This document shows positions 11,452-20,902 of a stretch of 64,000 nt of DNA, one piece after another. The position numbers and the translations under genes are program-made. The stretch comes from Caproicibacterium amylolyticum (GTDB taxonomy: Bacteria; Bacillota; Clostridia; Oscillospirales; Acutalibacteraceae), in NCBI RefSeq assembly GCF_014467055.1, contig NZ_CP060696.1, forward strand, positions 2,852,001 through 2,916,000, given 5' to 3'. Position 1 is the stretch's first letter. The number at the start of each line of letters is the position of its first letter. A model generated the notes under the pieces. It did no database searches. It was not told the DNA's origin and saw only the letters and a list, made by a program, of their open reading frames with translations.

Positions 11452-12591
11452 TTATGAATTTCCGCATTCTTCGGGCACTTTCAGCATCTCTGCAAGCAGT
11501 GCGTTGCTTACCAAAAAGCCCTTTCTGGTAAATCGAATGTACTCCCTTGTTACCTCTGTAAGTCCTGCCACAGTGTATTTTTCTGCAATCTGGCGCATTT
11601 CCGCAGGTATACCATGTTGAAATTGCTTTTGACACTCCGCTTCGGTCAGTCCCGCCGTCAGCCGCAGGCGCAGCATGGCATACTCCGTAAAGGAACCCGC
11701 CGGAATTTCTTCGTCTGTTTCCGGCAAAGGTGCTTCTCCATCTAAAAAACCTTTCAAGGAACGCGGCCAGTAAAAGCGCTTGCCGCAAAAATAGGAATGT
11801 GCCGCCGGGCCAAGGCCCAAATATGGTTTCAGTTCCCAGTATTTCAGGTTGTGCCGGCTCTCCATTCCCGGCAGCGCAAAGTTGCTGATTTCATACTGCT
11901 GCAATCCGCCTGCTTCCAGTTGTTCGCAGGCAGTTTCATATAGTGCCGCGGCCTCGTCCTCATCCGGCAGGCAGAGCACCTGCCGCTGCTGCCAAAAGGC
12001 GGTATGCTCCTCCACCCGCAGCAGATAAGCAGAGAGGTGCGTGACACCCGCATTCAGGCAGAAAGCAATGCTGTTTTGCAGGCTTGCTTCGGTCTGTCCC
12101 GGCACTGCCAGCATCAAGTCAAGCGAAACGTTGTCGATTCCGGCAGCGTGTGCGTCCTGCACTGCCTGTGCTGCTTCTGCCGCGGTGTGCCGCCGCCCCA
12201 GTACGCGCAGTTCCGCATCATCTGCGCTCTGCAGCCCAAGGGAAACACGATTCACGCCCGCCTGCTTTACCTGCCGGAATAGTTCTTTCAAGGACTTGTC
12301 CGGATTGGCCTCCATTGTAATTTCCGCGTTTTTCAAGCTGAAATTCTCCTGCGCGGCTGTTAAAATCCGGCATAGCCGCTCTGCCCCAAGCAAACTGGGC
12401 GTGCCGCCGCCGAAGTAAAGTGTATCCGCCTGCAATCCGGGGAATTCCATTTTGTATTTTTTTATTGCGATTATTATACTTTTTGTATAGTTATCCATGC
12501 TTTCTGCAGTCCCGCTCATAGAAAAAAAGTCGCAGTAAGGGCATTTCCCATCACAAAATGGCACATGAATATAAAGTCCGATTGGTTCCAT
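11452..12591 (-). CDS. hemW: Heme chaperone HemW (radical SAM, HemN-like)
   Basis: 379 residues. The radical-SAM cluster motif is CDGKCPYCDF at residues 12-21 (CxxxCxxC), followed by YFGGGTPSLL and the HemN-family blocks RVSLGLQSADDAELRVLGR and YEISNFALPG. The extra N-terminal cysteine of true oxygen-independent coproporphyrinogen oxidase is absent, which points to HemW, a protein that hands heme to respiratory enzymes. It lies upstream of hrcA on the same strand as in most Firmicutes, but the hrcA promoter is downstream of it, so the chaperone operon is separate. lepA is divergent. Confidence 0.92.
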   Translation of the reverse strand: MEPIGLYIHVPFCDGKCPYCDFFSMSGTAESMDNYTKSIIIAIKKYKMEFPGLQADTLYFGGGTPSLLGAERLCRILTAAQENFSLKNAEITMEANPDKSLKELFRQVKQAGVNRVSLGLQSADDAELRVLGRRHTAAEAAQAVQDAHAAGIDNVSLDLMLAVPGQTEASLQNSIAFCLNAGVTHLSAYLLRVEEHTAFWQQRQVLCLPDEDEAAALYETACEQLEAGGLQQYEISNFALPGMESRHNLKYWELKPYLGLGPAAHSYFCGKRFYWPRSLKGFLDGEAPLPETDEEIPAGSFTEYAMLRLRLTAGLTEAECQKQFQHGIPAEMRQIAEKYTVAGLTEVTREYIRFTRKGFLVSNALLAEMLKVPEECGNS

Positions 12592-12693
12592 TTGCCTGCA
12601 CTCCTTTGTTTTAGCTGTACAATTTTACAGATTAATACTTTATGTATAAATTAATTCTTTCCAACGGCTCTTTTGCATTTCATTGCTTTATGC

Positions 12694-12699
12694 TATACT
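12694..12699 (+). promoter_or_regulatory. Probable -10 box of lepA
   Basis: TATACT with a weak TTTGCA 16 bases upstream (12672), about 60 bases before the lepA start. Confidence 0.5.
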
Positions 12700-12757
12700 A
12701 TAAACAATATTTAACGGAAAATAAAGCGTAACCCATACAGGAAAGGGGAGCCCAATT

Positions 12758-14566
<1,809 letters not shown>

Positions 14567-14570
14567 AACG

Positions 14571-14607
14571 AGGCCGCTGCAAAACGCTTTGCAGCGGCCT
14601 TTTTTTA
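14571..14607 (+). terminator. Terminator of lepA
   Basis: 13-base stem aggccgctgcaaa / tttgcagcggcct with a 4-base loop and seven T after it. The end of a minus-strand gene overlaps its T-run. Confidence 0.93.
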
Positions 14608-15303
14608 TTCGTCTTTATACTTGCTGTCATTGTAATATTTGTTGCCCAGCAGGCGCTGTTTTTTATCGCGGCGTACCGAGCGGTAACGCTGATGCCCCAC
14701 CGTTTCCTTGCGCGCCTTGTTCCGGTTCCGGTACACCACCAGAAAAATCAGTACCACCACTGTGACTGCAGTTGTCCACAGCGCAATGCCAACACCGTTG
14801 ATGGTTGCATTTCGTCTGGTCGTATCTACCGGATTGGAAAACATATTTTGTTCGGAAATGCTGCCCACACTCGGCAGCACAATTCCTCCGGCCGCGGCGC
14901 TGACCGCCGACGACGCTTTTGAAGAAGCGTTTTTTGAAGATGCCTGTGAGGATACTGCCCGTGAGGACACTGCTGCCTGCGCGGCAGATGCCCTGCGTGA
15001 AACTGCCGCAGAGGAAGATGCCGGCTTGGAAGGAGTTGCTCTAGAAGAAACCGCAGCTTTGGAGAAAACCGCCTTTGAGGGTGCTGCCTGCGCCTGTGAG
15101 GACGGTGCCGCCGGTTTGGGCGGTTCCGTTTTAGACGGAACTGGTGCCTGCGAAGTCACCGTGTGTGAGGGAGCTGCCGGTTCCGAAGCCGCACCGGATT
15201 CCGCAAAAGCCGGCAGAACCGCACAGCAAAAAACCGCCGCTGCGCAAAGCAGCACGGCCGCCGCGCGGGATGTATGCTTCCGTTTCATTTTACGACAGGT
15301 CAC
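14605..15303 (-). CDS. Exported Ser/Ala-rich protein with C-terminal membrane anchor, unknown function
   Basis: A 232-residue protein I cannot assign. It has a signal peptide (KMKRKHTSR then AAAVLLCAAAVFCCAVLPAFA), a central 120-residue stretch of S, A, P, K and Q (repeats such as SSRAVSSQASSKNASSK), a membrane segment near residue 185 (ALWTTAVTVVVLIFLVVY) and a basic tail. The GTG at 15303 is chosen because ggagga lies six bases before it and the preceding gene's TGA ends two bases upstream, so the two are translationally coupled. The middle may be a flexible wall-spanning linker. It lies where B. subtilis carries yqxA, next to spoIIP and lepA, but no similarity to that protein is visible. 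Confidence 0.75.
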   Translation of the reverse strand: MTCRKMKRKHTSRAAAVLLCAAAVFCCAVLPAFAESGAASEPAAPSHTVTSQAPVPSKTEPPKPAAPSSQAQAAPSKAVFSKAAVSSRATPSKPASSSAAVSRRASAAQAAVSSRAVSSQASSKNASSKASSAVSAAAGGIVLPSVGSISEQNMFSNPVDTTRRNATINGVGIALWTTAVTVVVLIFLVVYRNRNKARKETVGHQRYRSVRRDKKQRLLGNKYYNDSKYKDE

Positions 15304-15305
15304 AG

Positions 15306-15551
15306 TCAATCCTCCAGCGCCTCTGGGCAAATAATGTTTACGAATTGATTATACCATAAATCAGTAAATTTACAAACGGAATCCTGCCACGAAATCAGTG
15401 GACGCAGACGCACCTCATACAGAGTTCGTCCGTCCGCATAGGCCATATGCCTGCAAATCACATCTGCACTGCCCAGTCCGGCCAGCAGAAACACCGCCAG
15501 CAGTGTACCAGTGAATGCCGAAAGGAACGTTCTTCTGCATCTTTTTTTCAT
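15306..15551 (-). CDS. Small exported or membrane protein of unknown function
   Basis: 81 residues starting MKKRCRRTFLSAFTG, with one strongly hydrophobic stretch (LLAVFLLAGLGS) followed by about 50 polar residues (RTLYEVRLRPLISWQDSVCKF). ATG at 15551 is eight bases after agagga. Its stop is two bases before the GTG of the next gene, so they form a two-gene unit between lepA and spoIIP. The context among sporulation genes hints at, but does not prove, a sporulation role. Confidence 0.65.
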   Translation of the reverse strand: MKKRCRRTFLSAFTGTLLAVFLLAGLGSADVICRHMAYADGRTLYEVRLRPLISWQDSVCKFTDLWYNQFVNIICPEALED

Positions 15552-15593
15552 GCGGCACATCCTCTTCTAATTTTAAAACTCTTTCCCTCTGCT

Positions 15594-15622
15594 CATATTT
15601 GGCACTATTTTCCCATAGTATT
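15594..15622 (+). promoter_or_regulatory. Sigma-E-like promoter of spoIIP
   Basis: CATATT, 14 bases, CATAGTATT, about 55 bases before the spoIIP ATG. It resembles the known B. subtilis sigma-E pattern (ATATT, 13-15 bases, CATACANT). spoIIP is a sigma-E gene in Bacillus. Confidence 0.7.
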
Positions 15623-15675
15623 CGTTATACTGGTCTGCCGAACAAGGATTTTTAAAGCAATCGGGGGATTTTGCT

Positions 15676-16761
15676 ATGAATGAGAAAGTCAAGGCGGTGG
15701 GAACCGTTCTGCTCATGGTGGCTGCCTGTGCCTGCGTCATTGCGCGTTTTCCTTCAGTTTCCGCACAGGAAAGTGCACTGGCTGCAGCCGGGTTTATTCT
15801 GCCAACGGGTGCTGTACGAGCCTGGGAGCAGGGACCGGAAACTTCCGTTTATACTTCGTCTGACCTGCCCGTTCCTGCATCCTCCGCTTCTTCTGCAGCA
15901 TCCTCCGCTGTCAGCAGCTCATCAGCACCGGCAAGCTCCGCAGCCTCACAGCCTTCTGGGCAAGGTTCCACCCAACAGCTGCCGGACAAAGATCTCGGCA
16001 ATCACATTTTTGAAACTGATATTTCAAACACTGGTGAGGAACAGGACGGCATTCGCGTGAAAAACGCAAATAAGAACCACACACTGGACGTTACATCGGT
16101 GCTAAAGGAAAAACCGCCGCTGAAAATCAAAACAGACGGCACCCCTATGGTGCTGATTTATCATACACATACCACAGAAGCATACGCCGATGTAACCCGC
16201 ACGCGGGATGCCTCTAAAAGCGTTGTTGCTGTCGGTGACGCCATTACTAAGAGCCTGCAGGCCGCCGGAATTGGCGTTGTCCACGACGCAACCATTCACG
16301 ACGACCCCGCTTTTAACGGAAGCTATACCCGCAGTGCGGAAACCATGGCGAAAAATCTGTCAAAGTACCCCTCCATTCAGGTCACACTGGACATACACCG
16401 CGACACCATGACCACCGAAAGTGGCACACGCTACAAACCAACCGTGCTGGTAAACGGCAAACGCGCCTGTCAAATCATGATTATCTCCGGCTGTGATGAT
16501 GACGGTTCACTGGGCTTTCCAAACTGGGAACAAAACCTGCGGCTTGCCGTACATCTGCAAAAAGGTGCCGCCGATATGTTCCCGCACCTGATGCGGCCGC
16601 TGGACTTCGGCCCCACCCGTTACAATGAGCAGGTCACATGCGGTTCGCTTTTGTGTGAATTCGGTACAGAAGTTAACACACTGGAGGAAGCCACCTACTC
16701 CGGTTCGCTGTTTGGTCAGGTATTGGCACAACAGCTGAAAACACTTGCGCAGGGACAGTAA
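15676..16761 (+). CDS. spoIIP: Stage II sporulation protein P
   Basis: SpoIIP, 361 residues, the amidase/endopeptidase that with SpoIID and SpoIIM degrades septal peptidoglycan during engulfment. It has an N-terminal membrane anchor (residues 7-28), a Ser/Ala linker (about 68-100) and the catalytic domain from about 150. Zinc-ligand candidates are H163 and E168 in YHTHTTEAY and H241 in LDIHRDT; EFGTEVNTLEEA near the end is also typical. Its stop is two bases from the stop of gpr on the other strand; in Bacillus the two genes run in the same direction. Confidence 0.96.
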   Translation: MNEKVKAVGTVLLMVAACACVIARFPSVSAQESALAAAGFILPTGAVRAWEQGPETSVYTSSDLPVPASSASSAASSAVSSSSAPASSAASQPSGQGSTQQLPDKDLGNHIFETDISNTGEEQDGIRVKNANKNHTLDVTSVLKEKPPLKIKTDGTPMVLIYHTHTTEAYADVTRTRDASKSVVAVGDAITKSLQAAGIGVVHDATIHDDPAFNGSYTRSAETMAKNLSKYPSIQVTLDIHRDTMTTESGTRYKPTVLVNGKRACQIMIISGCDDDGSLGFPNWEQNLRLAVHLQKGAADMFPHLMRPLDFGPTRYNEQVTCGSLLCEFGTEVNTLEEATYSGSLFGQVLAQQLKTLAQGQ

Positions 16762-16763
16762 AC

Positions 16764-17561
16764 TCACACTGCAACCAGCTGTTCATACACCTCTGGCTCC
16801 AAACTGGGATTCAGTGCACAGTTCAGTGCCAACGCAAGCAGGTGCGCCGCCCGCACCACCAGCGTATCAATTTCGCGCGGTGTTACCATCATGCGGGAAG
16901 CGCCCTCTACCTCCTGCGCGCACAAATCGCTGCAAAGTGTTGCCGCGTCCACCACTGTTGGCACACCCAGCCCAATGACCGGCACACCCAGTGTTTCCCG
17001 GCACAGGGACGGCCGATCATTCCCAACGCCGGCACCGGGAGAAATCCCGCCGTCGCTGATCTGTACGGTTTTCCCCAGCCGATGCAGCCGTCCCGCCGCC
17101 ATGGCGTCCACCGCCACCACCGCCGCCGGGTGTAGCTGCCGGATTAGTGCCTGCAGCAGTTCCGCGGTTTCCACCCCGGTTGTTCCCAGCACGCCCGGCT
17201 TTGTCACCGAAACACTGCGCAACCCGCCAAGGCCGACCTCCATAGCGACTCGTCCGCGCACATGGCGTGTTGCCAGCATTCTGTCCGCACAAAACGGTCC
17301 CAGTGCGTCCGGTGTGACCTGCGGGTTTCCAAGCCCTGCTACCAGCACTTCCCCTTCTTCCGGCAGCAGATCCTGCAGTTCCTGCGTCAGCAATGCCCGC
17401 AGCTTGCCGTCGCCGTCAATCGTTCCGGTTATCTGCGGCGCCTCAACCGTGATATACCGGATGCCCTTTTCCTCCATCCGGCTGACCTGCAGCCCGTTGA
17501 TTTCTTCCTTCTGTGCTTTTACGCCCGCGCGTTCCAGCGCAAGGTCTGTGCGGTATCCCAC
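16764..17561 (-). CDS. gpr: Spore germination protease GPR
   Basis: GPR, 265 residues, degrades small acid-soluble spore proteins at germination (peptidase family A25). The hallmark RTDLALE is at the very N-terminus, followed by VLVAGLGNPQVTPDALGP, GVLGTTGVET, VVAVDAMAAG and TVQISDGGISPGAGVGN. The start is GTG at 17561, six bases after gaggag, giving almost no propeptide before RTDLALE. The protein is clearly shorter than the roughly 370 residues of Bacillus. It converges tail to tail with spoIIP and diverges from rpsT as in Bacillus. Confidence 0.95.
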   Translation of the reverse strand: MGYRTDLALERAGVKAQKEEINGLQVSRMEEKGIRYITVEAPQITGTIDGDGKLRALLTQELQDLLPEEGEVLVAGLGNPQVTPDALGPFCADRMLATRHVRGRVAMEVGLGGLRSVSVTKPGVLGTTGVETAELLQALIRQLHPAAVVAVDAMAAGRLHRLGKTVQISDGGISPGAGVGNDRPSLCRETLGVPVIGLGVPTVVDAATLCSDLCAQEVEGASRMMVTPREIDTLVVRAAHLLALALNCALNPSLEPEVYEQLVAV

Positions 17562-17666
17562 CGAAATCTCCTCTTTTCCGTAAATTGCGGCAGCCGGCCT
17601 TTTTTCTGTGTTTTTCTGCCTTTTGCCGTACAAATACAGTATAACCAAAATAATTTTTCAAACCCC

Positions 17667-17695
17667 TTGCATTTAACACGTAAAAATGCTAGTAT
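17667..17695 (+). promoter_or_regulatory. Sigma-A promoter of rpsT
   Basis: TTGCAT, 17 bases, TAGTAT, about 40 bases before the start codon. Confidence 0.7.
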
Positions 17696-17733
17696 TATTA
17701 GTACGTGACGACTACTGAAAAGGAGGTGTGACC

Positions 17734-17994
17734 ATGCCGAACATTAAATCCGCTAAGAAGCGCGTGAAGGTCATTGCTACCAAAGCCGCACGGAACAAAG
17801 CCATTAATTCCGGCCTGAAAACCGATATCAAAAAGGCAAACATTGCCATTGAATCCGGTGATGCCAGCAAGGCAGAGGCTGTCCGCGTTGCCGTTAAGGC
17901 AATCGATCAGGCTGCTGCTAAGGGTATCCTGAAGAAGAACGCTGCTGCCAGAAAGAAGAGCACACTGGCTCATAAACTCAACGCAGCGGGCTGA
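17734..17994 (+). CDS. rpsT: 30S ribosomal protein S20
   Basis: S20, 86 residues, a helical protein that binds 16S rRNA. MPNIKSAKKRVKV and the A/K-rich ILKKNAAARKKSTLAHKLN end are unmistakable. A GTG lies two codons upstream inside the aaggaggtgtg ribosome site; ATG at 17734 is the right start. It is followed by a strong terminator and is divergent from gpr. Confidence 0.98.
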   Translation: MPNIKSAKKRVKVIATKAARNKAINSGLKTDIKKANIAIESGDASKAEAVRVAVKAIDQAAAKGILKKNAAARKKSTLAHKLNAAG

Positions 17995-18018
17995 GTTTCT
18001 TTTTTTGTCGAAAAGTGC

Positions 18019-18050
18019 AAAGCAGGGCAAAACAAGCCCTGCTTTTTCTT
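18019..18050 (+). terminator. Terminator of rpsT
   Basis: aaagcagggc, 7-base loop, gccctgcttt, then ttctt. Confidence 0.92.
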
Positions 18051-18083
18051 TACCCTGCGGCAGTGGCCCCTTTGGCTGTGCGC

Positions 18084-18112
18084 TTGACTTTCACCTGAAA
18101 GTTGGGTATGAT
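18084..18112 (+). promoter_or_regulatory. Sigma-A promoter of the 49-residue membrane protein gene
   Basis: TTGACT, exactly 17 bases, TATGAT, about 35 bases before the start codon. Confidence 0.75.
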
Positions 18113-18147
18113 AATAAAAAGGTTCATCTTGGACGGAGGTGCTCGAA

Positions 18148-18297
18148 TTGAGAAATAGTAAGTTCACTGTGTTCCTGTCCGTTATCTCTGCTCTGGCGGC
18201 GATTGCTGCAGCAATTGTTGCAGCTACCCTTTACTTTGAGAAGAAGCGCAAGGATGAAGAAGAACTGGAGCACTATCTGGATTGTTCTATCCAGTGA
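18148..18297 (+). CDS. 49-residue single-pass membrane protein, unknown function
   Basis: This short gene starts with TTG at 18148, seven bases after a perfect ggaggt. The protein has a brief polar start (MRNSKFT), a membrane helix of about 25 residues rich in A, V and I, and a charged tail EKKRKDEEELEHYLD. It has its own sigma-A promoter 5' and a GC-rich terminator 3', so it is a complete transcription unit between rpsT and spoVAE. I know no family for it. The helix followed by a KR/DE-rich tail is typical of small membrane modulators, but the function is open. Confidence 0.78.
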   Translation: MRNSKFTVFLSVISALAAIAAAIVAATLYFEKKRKDEEELEHYLDCSIQ

Positions 18298-18320
18298 ACG
18301 TATGGAAACAGAAACAGTTT

Positions 18321-18358
18321 GGGCGGGTCTGTAAAATGCAGGCCCGCCCCATTTTTTA
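18321..18358. terminator. Terminator between small membrane protein gene and spoVAE
   Basis: gggcggg and cccgccc pair around a 15-base loop, followed by attttttat on the plus strand. It lies between convergent genes. Confidence 0.88.
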
Positions 18359-18363
18359 TCTAT

Positions 18364-18720
18364 TCAGCTTTTATCTCCCGGTTTGGAAATCAGCGCGGCC
18401 AAGTAGCCGAATGCCACCGCCGCGGCAACGCCGGCCGAACATGCAGTCAGCCCGCCGGTAAAAATGCCCACAGCGCCCTGCTGCTGAATTGCCTCTTTTG
18501 TACCCTTCGCCAGCAAATAGCCAAAGCCGGTCAGCGGCACGGTTGCACCCGCGCCCGCCCAATTTACCAGCGGTTCATAAACGCCCAATGCGCCTAAAAT
18601 AACGCCGCCTGTTACAAACGCCACCAAGATTCGTGCCGGAGTCAGCTTTGTCAGATCCATTAATAGCTGACCAACAATGCAGATAACACCGCCCACCAAA
18701 AACGCACGCAATATATCCAA
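18364..18720 (-). CDS. spoVAE: Stage V sporulation protein AE
   Basis: SpoVAE, 118 residues, a membrane subunit of the SpoVA channel that moves dipicolinic acid into the developing spore. Several hydrophobic helices and the motifs LLMDLTKLTPARILV, GVILGALGVYEPLV and LVNWAGAGATVPLTGFG are family marks. The start is TTG at 18720 behind gaggtga. It is normally the last gene of spoVAC-spoVAD-spoVAE, but no spoVAC or spoVAD is found upstream or anywhere in the window, so this copy is an orphan. Confidence 0.93.
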   Translation of the reverse strand: MDILRAFLVGGVICIVGQLLMDLTKLTPARILVAFVTGGVILGALGVYEPLVNWAGAGATVPLTGFGYLLAKGTKEAIQQQGAVGIFTGGLTACSAGVAAAVAFGYLAALISKPGDKS

Positions 18721-19141
18721 CTTTCATCACCTCAGCATAAGTTTCCGTTAAAACTAGTCTGCCTTGAGGCAGCACAATTATGCAGTAAATGGCTCTTCAG
18801 CAAAACTTCCGCCAATAGGTTGCTTTCCACCCTCGCCCCAAAGGGGTATTCTCAGAAAGCGCCCGCAGTGTGATACGCGAAGCGCCACGACCTTTTCCTT
18901 GACTTTGGCCTGCCCCTAGTATCAACAAAAAGCGCAGGAAAGGAGTTAAACACTCCGGTGGAGTGTTTGATGTGGAGAACCCTAGCAAGGGGTTCTCCGG
19001 CGCTATTGCATTTTTCGAAAATTTTGCATTTCTATAGTTTTTCACATTTTAACTTTATTATTAAAAGCAGTTCTGCCTGTACAATATGTCCTCTTGCATC
19101 CATTCAAAATTAAATAAAGTATTTTTAAAAAGCGGCATGTG

Positions 19142-19167
19142 AAAAAAAGCGCACGCCCGCTTTTTTC
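19142..19167. terminator. A/T-flanked hairpin upstream of aspA
   Basis: gaaaaaaagcg and cgcttttttc pair around a short loop; T-runs are present in both directions. There is no gene directly before it on either strand, so it may be a remnant or insulator. Confidence 0.5.
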
Positions 19168-19196
19168 TGTCTATTTTTTGAAATTCAGAAACACTA

Positions 19197-19226
19197 TTTA
19201 CAGTCCGCCCGGTAAAGTGCTATAGT
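19197..19226 (+). promoter_or_regulatory. Sigma-A promoter of aspA
   Basis: TTTACA, 18 bases, TATAGT, about 58 bases before the ATG. Confidence 0.65.
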
Positions 19227-19283
19227 CATTTCCAGCAAATGAATGTGGCACATGGATAGATACACAATTTTAAGGAGGACAGT

Positions 19284-20702
19284 ATGAACACACGGCTTGA
19301 GAGTGACTCTATCGGAGAAAAAGCAGTTCCTGCGGCGGCTTACTACGGTGTACAGAGTCTGCGCGCAAAAGAAAACTTCCCCATCACCGGGCGTACCCTG
19401 CGCGGCGGATTTATCCGCAGCCTTGCGCAGATTAAAAAGGCTGCTGCGCTGGCGAACCATGAGGCAGGCACACTGGATGCCCCCAGAATGCAGGCAATCG
19501 TACAGGCATGCAACGAAATCATTGCGGGGGATCTGCACGACCAGTTCATCGTTGACCCCATTCAGGGGGGTGCCGGCACCTCCGCAAACATGAACGCAAA
19601 CGAAGTGATTGCCAACCGTGCCGCTGAACTGCTCGGCAAGCAGAAAGGGGACTACAGCGCTGTTCACCCGAATGACCATGTGAATATGGCACAGTCTACA
19701 AATGATGTTTTTCCCAGCGCCGGCAAGCTGACCGCGCTGGAACTGATGATTCCGCTTGCGCAGCAGCTGCATGCGCTGCAAAACGCCCTTGCACACAAGG
19801 CAGAGGAATTTGCCGATGTTGTAAAAATCGGCCGTACCCAGCTGCAGGATGCTGTTCCCGAAACAATGGGACAAACTTTTTCTGTTTTTGCACACATGAT
19901 TGCTCGTGACGCAAAACGGCTGGAACAGGCGCGGCGGGAACTGTGCGTTTTAAATCTGGGCGGCACGGCAATCGGTACCGGCATTAACACCACAGAGGTT
20001 TACCGCGCCCGCATTGTGCCGATTCTTTCTCAGCTGACCGGCTATCCGCTGCACACCGCAGAAGATTTAATGGATGCAACACAAAATCTAGACGGCTTTG
20101 TCGCAGTTTCAGGCGCTCTGAAAACCTGTGCAGTTGACCTTTCCAAAATGTGCAACGACCTGCGTCTGCTTTCCAGCGGCCCGCGCGCGGGGCTGGGTGA
20201 GCTGCAGCTGCCTGCCATGCAGAACGGTTCCTCTATTATGCCCGGCAAAGTTAATCCCGTCATTCCGGAAGTCGTTACGCAGGTGTGCTTTGCGGTTATT
20301 GGCAATGACGCCACCATCACCATGGCCGCCGAAGCAGGGCAAATGGAACTGAACGCCTTTGAGCCGGTTTTGCTTGACCGCCTGTACGATTCGATTGAAG
20401 ACCTAACTCACGCAGCCGCAACCCTTACCGCCAACTGCATACTGGGCATTCAGGCTGACCGCAAACGCTGCCGCGCTCTGCTGGAAGCAGGTACCGGTGC
20501 CGCGACCGCGCTGTGCCCTTACATTGGCTACCGCAAGGCTGCGGCGCTCGCCAAAAAAGCACTGCGTACCGGCACCCCTCTGCGCAAACTGGCGCAGGAA
20601 GAAAGCGGTCTTTCAGCTGAACAGCTGGAAAGCATTTTGGACCCGCAGAATCTGGTTGGCAGTACGCACACAGAACTTTCCGGCAAGTCGCTGGCAGGCT
20701 GA
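19284..20702 (+). CDS. aspA: Aspartate ammonia-lyase (aspartase)
   Basis: 472 residues of the fumarase/aspartase superfamily. Aspartase converts aspartate to fumarate and ammonia. Evidence for aspartase rather than fumarase is GSSIMPGKVNPVIPEV in the flexible catalytic loop (fumarase has PTQCEA there), IQGGAGTSANMNANEV and VNMAQSTNDVFPSA. KIGRTQLQDAVP is the third conserved block. The start has aaggagg. Single gene with its own promoter, convergent with nagA. In an anaerobe it may feed fumarate to succinate formation or release ammonia (inference). Confidence 0.93.
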   Translation: MNTRLESDSIGEKAVPAAAYYGVQSLRAKENFPITGRTLRGGFIRSLAQIKKAAALANHEAGTLDAPRMQAIVQACNEIIAGDLHDQFIVDPIQGGAGTSANMNANEVIANRAAELLGKQKGDYSAVHPNDHVNMAQSTNDVFPSAGKLTALELMIPLAQQLHALQNALAHKAEEFADVVKIGRTQLQDAVPETMGQTFSVFAHMIARDAKRLEQARRELCVLNLGGTAIGTGINTTEVYRARIVPILSQLTGYPLHTAEDLMDATQNLDGFVAVSGALKTCAVDLSKMCNDLRLLSSGPRAGLGELQLPAMQNGSSIMPGKVNPVIPEVVTQVCFAVIGNDATITMAAEAGQMELNAFEPVLLDRLYDSIEDLTHAAATLTANCILGIQADRKRCRALLEAGTGAATALCPYIGYRKAAALAKKALRTGTPLRKLAQEESGLSAEQLESILDPQNLVGSTHTELSGKSLAG

Positions 20703-20849
20703 AGCGTACGAAAGTGCTAAGATCCTAGGCTTGCAGCCCAGACCTGCTTCTCAGTATACTAAGTGCAGGGTCGTGATGGGTTTCGCCCCCAAACCCCTAG
20801 TCGCTTTCTAAGAAAGCGGCGGAAAGTAATTTTACTGATTTTTATACAA
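20703..20849. repeat. Possible intergenic palindromic element after aspA
   Basis: No gene. It holds gggtttcgccccc and a cgctttct-a-agaaagcg palindrome (about 20803-20819) followed by ggaaagtaa. This plan, a G/C hairpin, then a ctttct/agaaag palindrome, resembles the element at 32640-32790. Confidence 0.4.
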
Positions 20850-20893
20850 AACCGCCGCCCAAGGTGCAGACTTCAGCACACTGGGCGGCGGTT
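20850..20893. terminator. Bidirectional terminator between aspA and nagA
   Basis: 12-base stem aaccgccgccca / tgggcggcggtt with a 20-base loop; T-rich sequence follows on both sides. Confidence 0.85.
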
Positions 20894-20902
20894 CTTTCTG
20901 TT

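Larger units (their letters stand above)
18721..19283. other. Gene-free region upstream of spoVAE and aspA, with palindromes
   Basis: About 560 bases without a supported gene. From about 18780 to 19000 the DNA is GC-rich and carries two close palindromes: aaacactcc-ggt-ggagtgttt (18947-18967) and ggagaaccc / ggggttctcc (about 18974-18999). From 19010 it turns AT-rich up to the aspA promoter. The first part looks like an intergenic repeat element; see also 20703-20850 and 32640-32790. Confidence 0.5.

Noticed and set aside
18797..19045. 82-codon minus-strand frame upstream of spoVAE
   Set aside because: It runs through two perfect palindromes, has no ribosome site and shows no similarity to SpoVAD.
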